In this document: piece after piece, positions 35,601-49,498 of the stretch
How the letters are laid out: each line of letters begins with the position of its first letter
Position numbering within the stretch: the stretch's first letter is position 1
NCBI GenBank assembly: GCA_948567375.1
Contig: OX419759.1
Coordinates: 2,085,303 to 2,149,302, forward strand
Reading direction: 5' to 3'
DNA: 64,000 bases
Source: Lunularia cruciata
Lineage: Eukaryota > Streptophyta > Marchantiopsida > Lunulariales > Lunulariaceae
Notes under the pieces: generated by a model
What the model was told of the DNA's origin: nothing
The model's input: the letters and a program-made list of their open reading frames with translations, nothing else
Databases searched by the model: none
Made by a program: the position numbers and the translations under genes

Positions 35601-37060
35601 GGTATAGATAGAACTATGATTATCAGTTGCAACCTGTGACCATGTTTGCAATGATTGCAAGCACCGTAGGACATACTCTCTGTAACCTCGCCACAAGTAC
35701 TTTGTACACCTTCAAACACAAAGTCCAATGGCACCGCCGGTTGCCAGAGAAAAGAGCTAAAGTTGGACGAGCCGTCTTGTAAAGTAGGAGACGGATCATC
35801 TGAACAGATTACTGTTACAATACAGGGATACATGATTGGTGGAGGAGAGAGATCTCAATATACCTACTACCTCGCAATCTGCATGAGTTTCACTGAGCCA
35901 TTTGGCATTGTATACGCCTCCAAGCACAACCAATTTCATATACCTACAACGCGCTCATAAATACCCACAAATTTTGTTATGAAACCCGCTTTCACCAAGC
36001 ACTTATGTATCACCTGCTTTCTGATTTAAGCTTGATCCTAGTGAATGTCGATAACTACTACCGTGCGTGCGTAACCCTGCAGTAACATGCAGCCAAGGAC
36101 GAGCACACTGTAAGGCGTCTTTCATTGGACACTGCCAAGGAGAAACCATCAGAAAATTCTTGCACGGAATTTCATGTAGAAATACCTCCTTACCTCCGGG
36201 AAACAATAGGTTCTACACGTGCCGATTTTGAGTGTACCCCTTTACCGTGAATAGTGGCACTCTACTAATGAAATCATTGCCTTGGAAATCAAACCCTAAC
36301 AAGAAGACATGGAAACAATCACGCCAATCGCAAACGACAATAGCGTGCTCAATGAGAACACAGCACTGTAGCAGGCATAGAGCTGTATTACAGTCAACTG
36401 ACTACCGCTAGTCTACCCTCGTGCAATAACTCCAAACGTCGTCTAGATATGACAAGTTCCTGGGGCTAGTACAGAGTCGCTGGTAACTCACCAATGAATA
36501 ACCTGGCTTGAAGTTCGTTGCAATCTAGAATGTCTCAGCCATTTCCTCGAGCTCCCTAGTCTTAATTACAACCAACACACAAGAGGGTTTCAGAAATAGT
36601 TAAACGAAGTTTTATAAATTGTCATATGGATAGTTACGATACGATAAATTGACTAAATGAGTACGGGGTGTGACCGGGAAATAGAAAAAGTATCGTTAAG
36701 GAATTCTGGCCAAGTTTAACACACTCGATATGAGGTGATTAATAAAAACTAAAAAATAATGAATTTTCGGTTATCACTCCATAATACATTGATTATGTAG
36801 TAAGGTTAATAAAGTTTACCATTTTAGTTTAGAACGAAAGTGGTGGACATCGGAAGGAACATATTTTTGAGAACATCCATGGTAATCAAAAGTTTGACAA
36901 ATTTATGTACTAGACTATTAAGTACACCAAAGGGAATATCTATAATGTTTTAGAATAAACATGATAATAAAAAATTCACAAATTTATGCACTGGACGAGC
37001 GGGAATATGATTTATACGAGATTTAATATGTTAATTTATGATTAAATGAGATTTTTCTTG
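32663..37060. other. Intergenic, no supported gene
   Basis: Includes the 5' flank of the LRR gene with a TATATATATA run at about 32706-32716. Minus-strand frames at 33554-33796 and 34149-34481 have short LxxLxxL-like stretches (such as FKSLSNLRTL) that might be worn LRR fragments, but this is weak. A small hairpin, GTTGATCC/GGATCAAC, lies near 35162-35186. Confidence 0.4.
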
Positions 37061-37190
37061 TCACTCCTTGTTGCTACTTGTTGTTGCTCGTCGCCGCTCG
37101 TTGTTGCTCGTCGCCGCTCGTTGTTGCTTGTTGCCGCCCGTTATTGCTTGTAGCCGCCCATAGCCACTCGATGGCGCTCAAAGCTCAAAG
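37061..37190. repeat. Tandem repeat with a 10-bp period
   Basis: About 12 consecutive 10-mers of the types TTGTTGCTCG, TCGCCGCTCG and TTGCCGCCCG, with the pair alternating as a 20-bp unit in the centre. The edges degrade into related 10-mers. It is a GC-rich island in AT-rich DNA and is followed by a short imperfect repeat of ACGCTGGTTA. Confidence 0.9.
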
Positions 37191-40100
37191 CTCGTTGGCG
37201 CCCTTACACGCTGGTTATCACTGGTAGACGCTGGTTACCACAGGTAGTTAGTCGCTTGATAATGCAAGTTCATTTTGCATCCAAATGTGAGCATGCATTG
37301 TAATCAGATTTTTGCTAAATTTTTGTTTCCATTTTGGAGTAAATTCCTTGATCTCCAATTAATTTCTTGGTTGTCGTAAGATTATGCAAATCATTTTCCA
37401 TAACTCGTGCTATCTCCCTCACCACACTAATATATATGGATATGAACCAACACACCAATGCAAAACTACAAAATACATCGGTTTAGTTTAATGACAAGAG
37501 CATTTGCATAGCATTCGCATTTGGTGAATTTGAATTTGAATAGTTGAGAGCTGCATTTTGGATCCGCCAGAAAATTTCATAAATCCCACTCTAAAAATCA
37601 CACACCAGAAAAACATGGCAATTCTCTCAAGAAGTCACCTCATCTCTTTTGATAGTCATTTATTTCACTACTGAACTCCTAAACATCCGGAATATAGTGT
37701 CTGATTTTATAAATGAATGCAAATTGTATGTGATATATTATATAATAATTTATGAAGTGTTCATTTATTAACACTTCATCTCCTTACAGAGTTCACTAAA
37801 AATAGTAACAAAGTTTGTTATTTACCCCCTACACATCAGTCAAACCTATTTTTGAAACCCCTACTGCATGAGCTTTTGAGGAGCTTCACCTCTCATGATT
37901 CCCTTCCTCGAGTTCATCTTGCCCTTGAATAGATTGCAACTACTCCTGAAACTTTCGAAGTAGCTTTAGAAGTTTTTTACGGTAGTAATGAAAGTAGGAA
38001 CTCGTGCACTGCTTTAGTCTACTCTTCACTTGAGAACCAGGTTGATTTCGGAAGACGCTAAACTTGAGACAGATGTTATAATCTCGGTGGAGAAATTCAC
38101 TTCAGGATCGCTTCAAGGACTACTTTATCATCAAGTCGTTCTGGTTGAAGTCGCCAACTTAATTACTTAGACTGTTGACGACAATGTTAAGAGAGACCAC
38201 CATATCCAGTTTAGTGAGCTGTTTCATTCCAAAGGAACCGCGGGAGGGGAAAAGATTTGCAAACGCAGCATGTGTACACGTTAGTCATGTTCCTGTTTAA
38301 ACAGTAGTTGACTAAAATGCCCTTTTGTCCATTCATACCTCGATCCCTACACTTCTTGAGCTTCTTACATACAACGCTAGCTGAGCTTTATTAGTACGTC
38401 GATTTCATTCACGGTACATATCTTAATTGTGAGAGAGAGAGAGAGAGTATGGGAATTTGTGAACTGTATTCAAATATCTGAGATACATATTACATCAAAA
38501 TCGTTTTCTTTTATTCGGAGAATTCTTTTGGATCTCAATCTTTAGCTTTTTACTTATTTTTATTTGTATGTGTAGTCGACTGAGATATTAGTCGAAAGAA
38601 AATATAGAAATCATTCAGCCTTTCTGCCCTACAGTCTTGAACTTGTTTTCATTCTTCTAATTTTTAACTTTCCTCCATTAATTTAGTGTTTCTATCCAGA
38701 TTTAGATGCTGCGATTGACACTTTTGGTGCATCGAACTTGATATTTTTGTCATGCAAGAAAGATCCAATAAAGAAACAGTAGTTTGACGCGCATACACTC
38801 TAAGACTTACTATAAGCACATTACTCAATCGCGGATCATCTCATTACTAACTTTAATCCCTAGCTTCAGATTCTGCCGTGTCTGATCTTTCATTAGCTGC
38901 AACTTGGTCACGGTGCCTACCACCCATCCACTGCACTGCAGTGGTACTTCTAAACGTTACCACAGATATAGCAAAGGTATCAACTTTTATTTACTGATTT
39001 TGAGATTGTTTTACATGTCTGGATTGTGGATACTATCTCTTTGAATCACTCCATCATGACATTCCAATGTGTTTAAAACTCAATGTCTACCAAAAATTTC
39101 TAGATATGGTAGATATAAATTATGTATGTAGACTTCACCCCACTTTTGAACTGAATATCAACTTAGAAAATCCATGATAGACGTTGTTGTGAGTACAGAT
39201 TGTTTGCTTCAAAGGATTAGATTGTAGCAACAGTGAGGAAACTACTTTATCATTTCTTTGCGTCGCATTCAAGGAGCTGAATTCGGAAGGAACGGGGGAA
39301 ATTACTGAGTAGAGTAATTCACATATGCTCGGGAATGGGTCAGGCCCAGCAGTTTTGACTTTAAACTTTGTTTTAAGTAGAGTAGAATGGGCGACATTCT
39401 CCCGTCGGTTCTAGAGTGCGAAAGATTCGATCGAGGCCCACTCCTGCCGACGATTTGCTGTTGATGACTGGTTCATCTGAACAGGATTTGAATGAGCTTC
39501 TAATCGCATCAATTGCTGAATGGGTCGTACAATACAGTGGAGAACCATTTCGTTGCACAAGTGGTAGGTTTATCTGTGTATGGTTCAGGTGGAATCAGCT
39601 TACGGTGAACCTAATGAGCTATACATTCTTTTCTATTATCTTGTCTCCATGCCGGAGGAATGGGCGCCTTTAAAGAATGTGCATAATCATGATCCGTTAA
39701 CCCACACACTATTCGCGTTAGTTGTCAGATATTCATGAGACAATATCCTACGCTTGTCATCTCTGCTAATTTGAACGCATGAAACCGGCGGGGTTATGTC
39801 CCAGACTCTTCTGGATCAGCTTTTGTTATTATAATATGAAATCAGAGGGTTGTCGATCCTCTTTCAGAAACTGTGCACGACACTTCATTGGTGCCTTGTT
39901 CCTGTATTTTACGTATGCGCAGTTCACCTGGATCTTTTCGAATCTCTTGCAGATTTTTGTTACGTCTCTACCACCTATCCTGGGCTAATATCGGATCACA
40001 ACCGGTCTCCATCAGCTTACTCATTCAGCTTCACTTCTATTTGTGAGGAGATATCACATCAATCAACTTCAATATCTGCCCTGTTCAAAGTGATAACAAT

Positions 40101-42270
40101 ATCAAGGTTTCGCTCCCAATGCACGTCAGTGGCTCAGATCTCTCCTTACTGGGAACGTCAGCTTAACATCTGCAATACTCAAAGATACTGTGCTTATTTT
40201 GAATGCTCCTTATTCAGCTTGTCGATTGCTGGAAGATAAACTCTTTCCACTTTTGATCATTTCACATTGTACGAACTCCATGCACTTGGCCGTGAACAGT
40301 GTACTTTAAATTCGTGATAGGTGTACGCGTAATGATTAATGTGCTGGTTTCCTTCATAAGATTCCGAAACTTTAAAGTTCAAAGTGTCTCCCCTGAACAA
40401 AGAGAAACTTAGGTGGATTGTTCCGCAATTTTTACAAGAGTCATGACCAGTGGTCTTCAACGTATGTACCGATGATGAGTACAATCTTCAGTCACTACAT
40501 ACGCACCAAAAGTGATGTCTATCGTTCATGTTCCAATGATCTAGGTCTGCTCAGATCTGTTTATCTAGGTAATCAACCATCTTCCTGAACACCGCGTGTT
40601 TTTGGGATGATCTGCTCTGCGTGTTCTTTTTCCACTCGGTTTGACTCCTCTGTTTCTGTTCATTACTTCTGCTATTTTATGATCATTTTGCCTGAGGGTT
40701 CTAGCCTTTCACATGTAGTTCTTACGGATGATGCAAAAGCATACATGTCCGGTTGTACGAGTAGCGTGTAGATCGTGGTCAAATTTAAGTGCCCAAATCG
40801 GATGCGAGGGAGAAAGAAGTATACTTTCTCCGACCTGGTAGTATTTACTACGGCGAAAGACTGGGAAGGGTTAAACTAAGAGGAACTTACGTGCTTGCCT
40901 TAACTGTCTTCCTTCACAGTCTTCATATCGTTTAAAAACTGCTCATGGTCACGTCATTGTGGTGGACTGTGCAGAAGGCTTCAGTGGCGTGATTTCTCTG
41001 GTGTGCGTCCGACTATATGGGCTGTTTAGACCTTCATTCGCATTACACGGACAATGCGGACGCGGTCATTTCGGAGCTGACTCATCTCGTTGAAGATTTG
41101 CTCCGCCTGGGAGAGCCGATGAGTTAGGCACCTCCTGTCGAACACAATGACATGTGGGGAACATCCGTCTGACAGCGCTACATTAGTTTATTTTCGTCAG
41201 AATTCTTTTCTACTCTCGATTACTAATACACGTTCTGAGCAGCTTGTTCATATGGGGAAAGTGCGCTGCGTTGTCAAGACCACTAAGAACTCGTAATTTG
41301 AGGTAAATGGAAGAAACAAAGAGAACGAATCTCTGAAAACATCCACGAAGGGATCTCGAGACTTTCCAGTCCCGGGTTTCCTTCACAGTAATAAGTCTTC
41401 GACGACCAAGCGGCAAAATGCATTCGTCCCACCAACCAATGGAAGATGAAGCGCAAGCGGTACCGTAACACCCACCAAGGCAAGGCATTGCTGAGGGGCT
41501 GTGCCACACCATCCAGTCACTGTACTCTTAGCTAAGAACATTACTGAGAATCCCATAGACACGAGGTTGGAGATGCTCGCTTAAAGAACAATGTTCGGCT
41601 TTGTCGAGGCCTTACGAACAAGGATTTAGGGTTAGCGTTAAAGCACGATGAGAACGAGAAGAGAACGGCTGTTGACCGTTGGAACTCATACACGAGGGGT
41701 ATCGACACAGATCCCAAATTTGAAGGCAAGAATTTGAGAGAAAACGTTACAATAACGGAATTTGTGCAGAGGCCTCCAAATAACTTACGTCATCAGTAAA
41801 CCGCAGAAAAATTCCGGGCGACTGCACTTCAGAGTTTCAATTGCTGCAGTACATAATCATTCTAAGCATGACTTCGCCGCGCTCATATCTGAGCGTGATA
41901 GCCAAAGAAGCTCATAGAAATAGAGATCCTTTCTATTATCCTCTTCAGACCACAAAAAGAAAAATAATCCAATCATGTGCAAGCCGAAAGAGTGTCACGG
42001 ATACAGACAGCCCCTATTAACCCCCTCGGACCATGGATATAAAAATAGTCAATCATATTGCAACCAGACACTTACAAAGGTATCAACAGAGAAGAGTCTC
42101 GAGCACCTAGCACAGGCTAGGTCTCTCACATACACTGCCGAATCCCTCACAGTTATGCTCGGGTTGCTACACTCAACCAGCATCCCGATCTATTCAAACG
42201 GTTCAACCTCCAACTTGACCTGGTGACCACCCTGATGCTGACATGAACCACGGAGGCGAAAACATTGGTC
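37191..42270. other. Intergenic, with possible plus-strand exons near 39.4-41.1 kb
   Basis: The first part (to about 39.3 kb) is AT-rich without coding signal and holds a (GA)n run at 38431-38447. On the plus strand, 39416-39563 is open and ends at a possible donor (AGTG then GTAGGT). A later stretch, about 41029-41128, after a TTTAG acceptor candidate, reads LHSHYTDN, ISELTHLVEDLLRLG and ends in a stop. They might be exons of one unidentified gene, but no family was recognised. Confidence 0.3.
38431..38447. repeat. GA microsatellite
   Basis: A run of about 8.5 GA units in AT-rich intergenic DNA. Confidence 0.9.
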
Positions 42271-43854
42271 TTAAAATCCGTGGATCTTAATCAGATCCTT
42301 CTTCACAACGCCAGCCTGAATGAAACGGAAATGTCGATTAGAACCGAGTACAAAAAGATGATGCAACTAGGCATCATGGATGTTTGATGAATGATATATG
42401 AGATTACTCCTCTCCAATGTCTGCGGATAGACGCATTGTAGGCCTTGCAGGAGAGAAACTAATCCTGAATTAGCCATATTCGGGAGGTTTACCGCAAAAC
42501 AAACTGGGAGACCACTTAACCAACAAGTAGTCAAGCTAGAAGCGAAGTTCCGTGATATAAGCTACAAGTTGCGCAGCACACAAAAATAGGCCATTCGGCA
42601 CGAGCTGGAAGCCACCCATAAACTGTTTGGTACTTCTCAAACCCTAAAAGCCAATAGCAGTTGTTGAATATCTACCTGGACGAGGAACTGTGACACATTC
42701 TTTCGCTGATCCCCTTGCAGCTGAATCACCTGAAAAAATCAACGAGTTCAGAATAAGAAGCCCATAGAGAGAGAGACATAACAACTCACTCAACCAAGCC
42801 GACCCCACATAAACTAAGCAAAAGGGATAGCAGTGCGTGCATTGCAAAAGAATAAGACGCAGAAGAATCAAAGAGGTAAAACCTATACCTGACCCAACTC
42901 GGGATCCTGCACCACTGTGCCGTTGCAACAAAACTCCTGCAAAGATTCAATAAGAGACCATGTGAGTAAAATCGGCGCACAACCATGAAACTCAGGAAAA
43001 GACACATGAGAGGGAGATGATGAATCTTATGGTCACCTTCTTGAAGTCCTTCAGGATTTTGTTGTAGTTGAATTCCTTCTTCAGGCCCTGTACAGTGGTC
43101 AAACTCTTTCTTCCGTTTCGCTGCTGGACCCGCACATGGACATAATCCTTAGAACCTGCACCCGAATCCTCAGCATTCGCCTCTGCAAATGGGTCTGTGG
43201 GGAAATTCGAAGGCACCCACCCAGGCCAGAGACGTGAGAAATGGCAGTAAGTCCCTCACCAAAACAAACACCAACAACCTGCGAAGCAGAAATCTGCAGG
43301 TCCCCTCTCTAGCTAACCTAAACCTCTGCAACTAAACTAGATGCTCCGCCGTACGAACATCCGAATATCGAATGTTCCATCAGTGATCGTGACAACGGGT
43401 AACAAGACCCAAGAGCTCAGAAAGGAGAAGTGTGACAGCAGGAGTTAAACCAGATTATTTAAAATAAACCTGTCACCCAGTCAACATCCTTAAAAACCAC
43501 ACCAAAGGATTACGACCCAGAACCATCAAACTAATGCAAGCGTAAATAGACGAAAGTTCAGGATCGCCCCAACGGAAATCGAAGCTCTTGACAGATAAGA
43601 CCAGGAGACATCATCGGAGAGGGAAGGGACCGGATAACGATCCCGTCGGGCCTCGATAAGGCTCGATCACCCAAGATCTGTTCTACCGCTTCCATTCACC
43701 CTCCGCATCAATTCGCGAGGCTTGTCGAGCTTTCAAATTGTAAGAGAACTGACCGGCAACAATCGCAACAAACGTCTCTACAGAAAATCAATTGGTGATA
43801 GTAGCAGAAGCACGTACCAAAGGCGCCAGGGATCTGGATATCTAGATCTGACAT
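42271..43854 (-). CDS. eIF1: Translation initiation factor eIF1 (SUI1), five exons
   Basis: Exons are 43854-43818, 43194-43037, 42936-42889, 42729-42676 and 42315-42271. All introns are GT-AG and the phases agree, giving 113 residues, the normal length of plant eIF1. The protein starts MSDLDIQIP, then the SUI1 fold with VRVQQRNGRKSLTTVQGL, EFCCNGTVV, VIQLQGDQRKNV and the C-terminal end IKIHGF. eIF1 binds the 40S subunit near the P site and guards start-codon choice during scanning; these family facts apply because every signature is kept. The tiny first exon and last exon (14 codons plus stop) are typical of plant eIF1 genes. Upstream lies a GC-rich region that probably holds the promoter and leader. 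Confidence 0.97.
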
Positions 43855-44620
43855 GAACCTTAACTGTTGTACGCGGACGACCGGAGGTCTGCTGGCAACC
43901 GTCCTCTCTCCTTCTTTCACCCTTCGAAAAACCAGGATCAAGAAGCAGCTTCAGGTTAAAACGTTCAGAGGCAACGAACAACTCCCAACCTAAGAATTAT
44001 CAAGCAAGGACGACGACGAGGACGAAGAGGCAGCGGATAAGCAATTCTCTAGCGACCTAGACACTTGAAGCCGTCGAGTAACCTCTCGTGCTTACGAAAT
44101 GGGCAGACAACACCACAGCAGAGCACCACGACTTCTTCTTTCCAGCAAGCAGACGGTAACCCGCACCTTAAGAAACTGCAGAAGAGCAAGCAGCAGAGGA
44201 TGATCGCTAGCAGCAGACAGGAAACCGAGAAGAGAGCAGGACGATTGAAGACGCTCCTTGAAACGAATCAAAATAGCACGCCTCTCTTCTTCTCACGCAA
44301 CCATAAACCAAGCCTCGGAGCCCCACTCCCTACAGCAAAGCCCAGCACGCACTACAGCACGGCACAGCACAGCACCGGCGGGCGGGCGGGCACGCGGACG
44401 GGCGGCTCTTTCACTCAATCACACAGTTCCCTCACGAATAGCGACCACAGCGAGCGGCTTTCTCTTGCGAGGAAGCATTCAGAGAAGTGAAGGAGGAGGG
44501 CCGGTCAACAACGGCTGGGCCGGGCCGGGCATCACGGGCAGAGAGGGATTTCACCCTAGGGTTAACTGGAACCACCCAGGTCTAACCCATGCAGGTCGAG
44601 TCGGTCAAGCGGGCAATGGC
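43855..44620 (-). promoter_or_regulatory. GC-rich upstream region of eIF1
   Basis: A CpG-rich stretch with runs such as GGCGGGCGGGCGGGC near 44377-44392 and a CCCTAGGGTT motif (related to the telo-box of plant ribosomal and translation genes) at about 44555. Open frames on the plus strand here (44065-44752) follow base composition and show no domain. It likely carries the promoter and 5' leader of eIF1, possibly with a leader intron. Confidence 0.5.
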
Positions 44621-45378
44621 GTACTTCCTCTCAGTACTGTCCTGCGATCCGACCGGGGAAGTTCCACGTGGGGTTCGCCGGTTGCGAATCGCCGGGTATG
44701 TGAACCTTCTCGGCTGCCAGATCTGCCACATCAGAGCATCGTCCCGCTTTAGAGCGATACTTCCAGGCAAACACTGCTGATGTGGTCGTCATCGCCAGCT
44801 AAGCAGCATCGACGATCGACGGCCAACATTCCCCGCAGATTCCACCGCTGGTGCCGTCTCGCAGCCATCGATGCTTGCCCCTCCTGCTGACGGGTGTGCT
44901 ATTTCATCCCAGTGTCCTTGAGGTGTTCCTAACGAATCCATGAACTGCCACTCGCGCATGTTACCGGATTGAATCAAATGTTCTGCACGACACATCAATC
45001 CGCTAACGACACGTTTTTTGTGGCCTTGCTTGAATCTTCCACCGACATTGTCGGGTACTGCCACATAGGACATTCTTTCCTTCCAACGAAGTCAGTCCGC
45101 GATTCGGTATGTAGTTCTCATGGTAACCAGGGTGGTCAAAAGATTGCAGAAGGGATTCTGTACTAACCAGAGGTACAAAAGTCGGACTGCTGGTGCAAGT
45201 TGCACCCAAGTGAAAGGCTTCTCAACCAACTCTCGACACGTCCCGGGATAGCACCAATTGAGGAGTCATGCAGTACGGGCCATCTACCGTTACACAGAAC
45301 GGACAATTATCTTCCCCCCAGTGGTTGCCTCGTCGGAATCCAGGCACTCGAACAAAAGCTCCCGCCATCCTAGAGGAT
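44621..45378. other. Intergenic, no supported gene
   Basis: GC content falls gradually from the eIF1 upstream island. Only short frames in conflict with each other were seen. Confidence 0.45.
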
Positions 45379-45654
45379 TTCATTCACCTAGAACATAGAT
45401 TGTGATTACCTAGAATTTCATTATGGGTCTTCCCATCCTGCGTGTTTTCTACGCGGTCGCCCTTTTCTCGAATTTCAGTTAACGAGGAAAGGCGACCGCG
45501 TAGGATAATGAGAACGATCGGAAGACCCCATCAAGTCGTACAACGATAAAACACAATTGGTAAAATCGGGCTAGGCCCCAATAGTATCGGTATGAAAAAT
45601 CCGTCCTACAGCACCTAAGAATTTCCTTAACCTAGAACGTAGATTGTGATTACT
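45379..45654. repeat. Foldback element with box repeats B and C between direct repeats
   Basis: A box copy in plus orientation (45424-45470) faces one in minus orientation (45482-45529) with only about 11 bp between, forming a long imperfect foldback. The tail GGGCTAGGCCCC-AATAGTATCG follows at about 45567-45590. The whole is bracketed by direct repeats containing CCTAGAAC-TAGATTGTGAT at 45379-45411 and 45621-45654. The structure resembles a small non-autonomous transposon, but no known family is named by it. Confidence 0.65.
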
Positions 45655-48600
45655 TACAGTGATTACTCAGGAACGAACCATGCCAAAAGTTACAACGAAC
45701 GATGATGTCTGTGTGGAAAATTGAAAAGTATTTAAAGTGGATTCGACATGGACGTTTCGGTCAAGGTATATTATCTATTCCGAGTTGGAAATAGTATACG
45801 CTACCAGGGGAAATTGCATGGATCCAACCATTGGATGAAGAGAAAGCGACCACGAGTTTTCGAGTAGAATATGCTGTATGTGGCTGAGCATTTCTCAAGG
45901 GGCTTTTAGCTTCGCTTTTCTCCTTAGATCTACGTGATCTACTGTACCTCGGTTCCCAGTACCTCCTTTTCTTGGAATTCTGGTATTGTGACATCTTCAG
46001 CTTTCGAGAACTGCTTCATAGCTTGAGCTTTGTTACCTCTGGTCTCGACCCCAAAGTGCACAGCATCTTTATTCTAATCCAAAAGCGTATTTCAAGTCTT
46101 GATCCATCAATATGCCGAATTAAGAGGGATGCAAATCATTTGCATGAAAAGTCTCTGTTACTGACGTCACTCTCATAAAACCCACACATATATGATAGAT
46201 AGTTTAAGACAGATTTAAAGTAAAAGTTTGAAGGTTCATAACCTGATAAAGTATACAGTAAACCAAGACTGACAAATTTTATGATTATGGGCCCAAACCT
46301 TTTGGTATGTATAAAAGATACATATTGGAGTTTCAATTGCATATTTATACCACTGTTTGTTATGAAAGTGAAATCGTTTTGGTAAAAATTTAGGAGACCA
46401 CCTAGGTGACATGGACCTACTAGACTTGAATTAGACCGAGAAAACGATTATGGCTTCAGACCCAGAAATCCCGAAGGGGTAGGTAACACAAGAACACGAC
46501 ATTTTAGCGAAATGAACAGAATTCCTCAAAATCATGTGTCACCTACAGACACACCCGCAAGTGCCTATTGAGCACCCGTTCTGGGTGACCTGCGGATCTG
46601 TAAAATCAGAAGGAAAGAACCCTACTGTTGTTATTAATTGTTGTTATTATCTTCCCATCCTTCGTTTTTCCTACGCGGTCGCCTTTTTCTCTATTAACGC
46701 CCGGGAGGAAACGCAGGATGTAGACATGGAGAAACTTTCTTCCTGATGATCCTCTTGGAGTTTCCCCCCTCACTTCTATAGCTGTATTGGGAAGCTCTTA
46801 ATGGCATGCCAACCCCAAAACTCGAGTCACTGGCCTGGAGCGTTGATGATCTATGGCACTGTAACTCTATTGTTTAAAGTAGTTTATGAAATGATAGCTG
46901 GGCGAGCCGTGGTACGCCGGTTGACTTTCGTGGCTATCTGTCATTCCACAGTCTTTTGTTCATTTATCGTGTTTTATTGTAGCAGAAGTCACGAAATCCA
47001 TGTGTGAAAGGAACTCATCGTCTTTTGAAGGCACTGTTCAGAGATTGCAAATGACTTGAGGCATGACTAGATGAGAACACGTAGCGAAGTGGGAATTTTT
47101 TTTCTTCCTTGACATGGTGAAAATTACGAGTGCAGATAATAACCAGAATACATTTTGAATCATCAGAATGACTTTCTCTTCGTTCAATCTAAACTCAAAG
47201 GAAATATCATGTTCGTGTGATGGTTAAGATGAAGAATTATGGCTATTTGGAAAAGAAATCTTAATTTGAAAATGAGATTTGTCTTCCCATGAAGAAGATC
47301 CCATTCAAAAATGAAATTAAACAGGAGTACCTTTCTCTAACGTGATGCACCCGGACCCAACGTAGACGTGGGTAAATAAACCATTAAGAGGAAGTTGGAA
47401 TCAAGACAGTTCTCATATATTATAGGAGAAGATTTAATCTTGCGTTTATGAACTAGGTGTAGAACACTAATAATTTCCTCAAATCTCATACATTTATTTT
47501 TTGTTCACCCTCTGGTCGTCGTAGAAACAACTATGGGAGCACATATCTATAAGCAAACAACATTGTATACAAGGCCTTCGTTCCACAACGACTGATTTCT
47601 TATTAAACCATTCGCTTGTGCAAAACTTGCATAACTATATCCATTGCTGCCTTGTATATGTAATTTCGCTTTCATTGCATGATAATTTCAGCGGAAATCG
47701 TCTCTACTGGTACTCTAACGGCTTTTAGCAAAATATTTGCATTTATGTCTGATAGATCAGGGATCTATGAACAAAAAATTGGATGCTATTCTTAAATCGT
47801 GTTCAGATTATGTATTATGAAATAAGACTATCTTGAAAGTAGTAGCTTCTACGTTAAATATGTCATGTAGAAATGCTCCCCTACTTTTGGTATGCTACGT
47901 AACTTTTATTATCATCAACTCCATATCTTTCAAACAAATGATACAAACCCGGGTACGAATCCAATTGCATTACATTATCCATATGTCCCAAGTGAGAATG
48001 TGCAATGCAAGTTTACTTTACTTTACTTTCAACCTGAATATAGTCTTTTTCGTCCCTAAATCGGAATTGAGGGAATTTGAGGAACAACTATATTGTAAGC
48101 GACTCTATTATTGACTTGTCACTAGTAATATTTAATAAACTCAAGCGCGGTCAAAACTTACGTAAAACATTCCCCATTTTTTTTATTATAGCAAAACATA
48201 CTGTAGTCGGATAAAAAGGGAATGACATCATAATGAATAAGAGATGACTGAAAAGTAGTTAAAAAGCAAATACCAATCCCCTTCTCTAATTCTTGTCTAA
48301 TTTACTATCCCTCTTGCTGTCCTGGGTTCTAGACCTCTTACGCGTAATCTCCTCCGAACTCTTTTACCTTTACCTTGACTTCTCAATTCTTCTCGTTATT
48401 TCTATCGAGCGAGACTTTTAGAATTTTCCTTAACTTGTCATCTTCTTCACACTCGTGTGGAAGATTTTAGTATATTGGTATAAGGGTCCACTAGGACCCT
48501 CATGCTAGTTTGATATTATCGTCTTAAAACCATAAAAAAATTAAAGATGCCGTTGTAACACGGTCTAGTTCTACTGTTCTCTTCGTCCGTCAATAAGTGG

Positions 48601-49498
48601 CAGGTGGAATCATAATATTCTGCATGTAGTACAAGTTCAAAATTAACTTGTACAAGTAATGTTCTTCAGAGTACCTGATAGTGCTTTTAAATACACCACG
48701 AATATTTGAATAATGAGATAAATTATTAACATTTATGTGCAGAATATACCAACATATTTTTCGAACCATCCATAAGAACCTTTTGTATGGAATCAATGAG
48801 AGCGTGAATTGATATAAACTTCTGCATATTGCTTATTTTACAAATGGGGATATTCCGGCTTGTGGGATGTAAAGAAGTATTTAGAATCGGACAGAAGGAA
48901 TATATTCTTTTCCTGGGTTATATGAACTGGGATCAAAGGGTGCTTGGATTCAATGATCATCTACTCGTGGAAGAAAAGACAAGGGATAAACACACATACC
49001 CGAGATAGAATAAGATGCTCATCTGGCAGCATCCCTATGCCATGTAGATCCTTCCAACGAGGATGAGGGCTGAACCCCTCAACTCCAAAGTATTATCTTG
49101 GGGAATGAAGTGAATATAATATTTGCTTCAAAGCTCGTGTTTACCGGTTACGCCACTTTTAGCGTTGATTTCATTTTGTCCATAAGTTTGCTTGGTTCAA
49201 GGAGTTCATGGTATCCTTTAGTTTACTTTTCTTTTTTGTTTTTATAGTGACAATCGGCTAGATTGATCTCGTTCGAAACTTTAACTGGAGAGTGAGATTC
49301 ACTATCTAGAAACGGAAAGCCTTCCCACTAAGCAGCATATAAGATCGCATCATTCTCGATATTGATGGTCACCCAGAGATAGACTTAACTGACTACAGAT
49401 TTGGCACTTGGACGTGGCCGACTTTCAACTTATCTTTCTGACCCCCTTGAGGCTTTTGACGAGCTGCGTCAGTCCTATGTGGCGATGTTGAACGCAAA
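45655..49498. other. Intergenic, AT-rich
   Basis: No supported gene apart from box copy D. Open frames are short and without domains. Confidence 0.5.
46651..46692 (+). repeat. Dispersed box repeat, copy D
   Basis: Reads CTTCCCATCCTTCGT and then CTACGCGGTCGCC and TTTTTCTC, closely matching copies B and E. Confidence 0.8.

Noticed and set aside
41547-41790. Plus-strand open stretch rich in charged residues
   Set aside because: No start codon, no clear splice sites and no recognisable family.
44065-44752. Long plus-strand frames upstream of eIF1
   Set aside because: They follow GC-rich composition with Thr, Arg and Gly runs and overlap each other; better explained as promoter and leader DNA.
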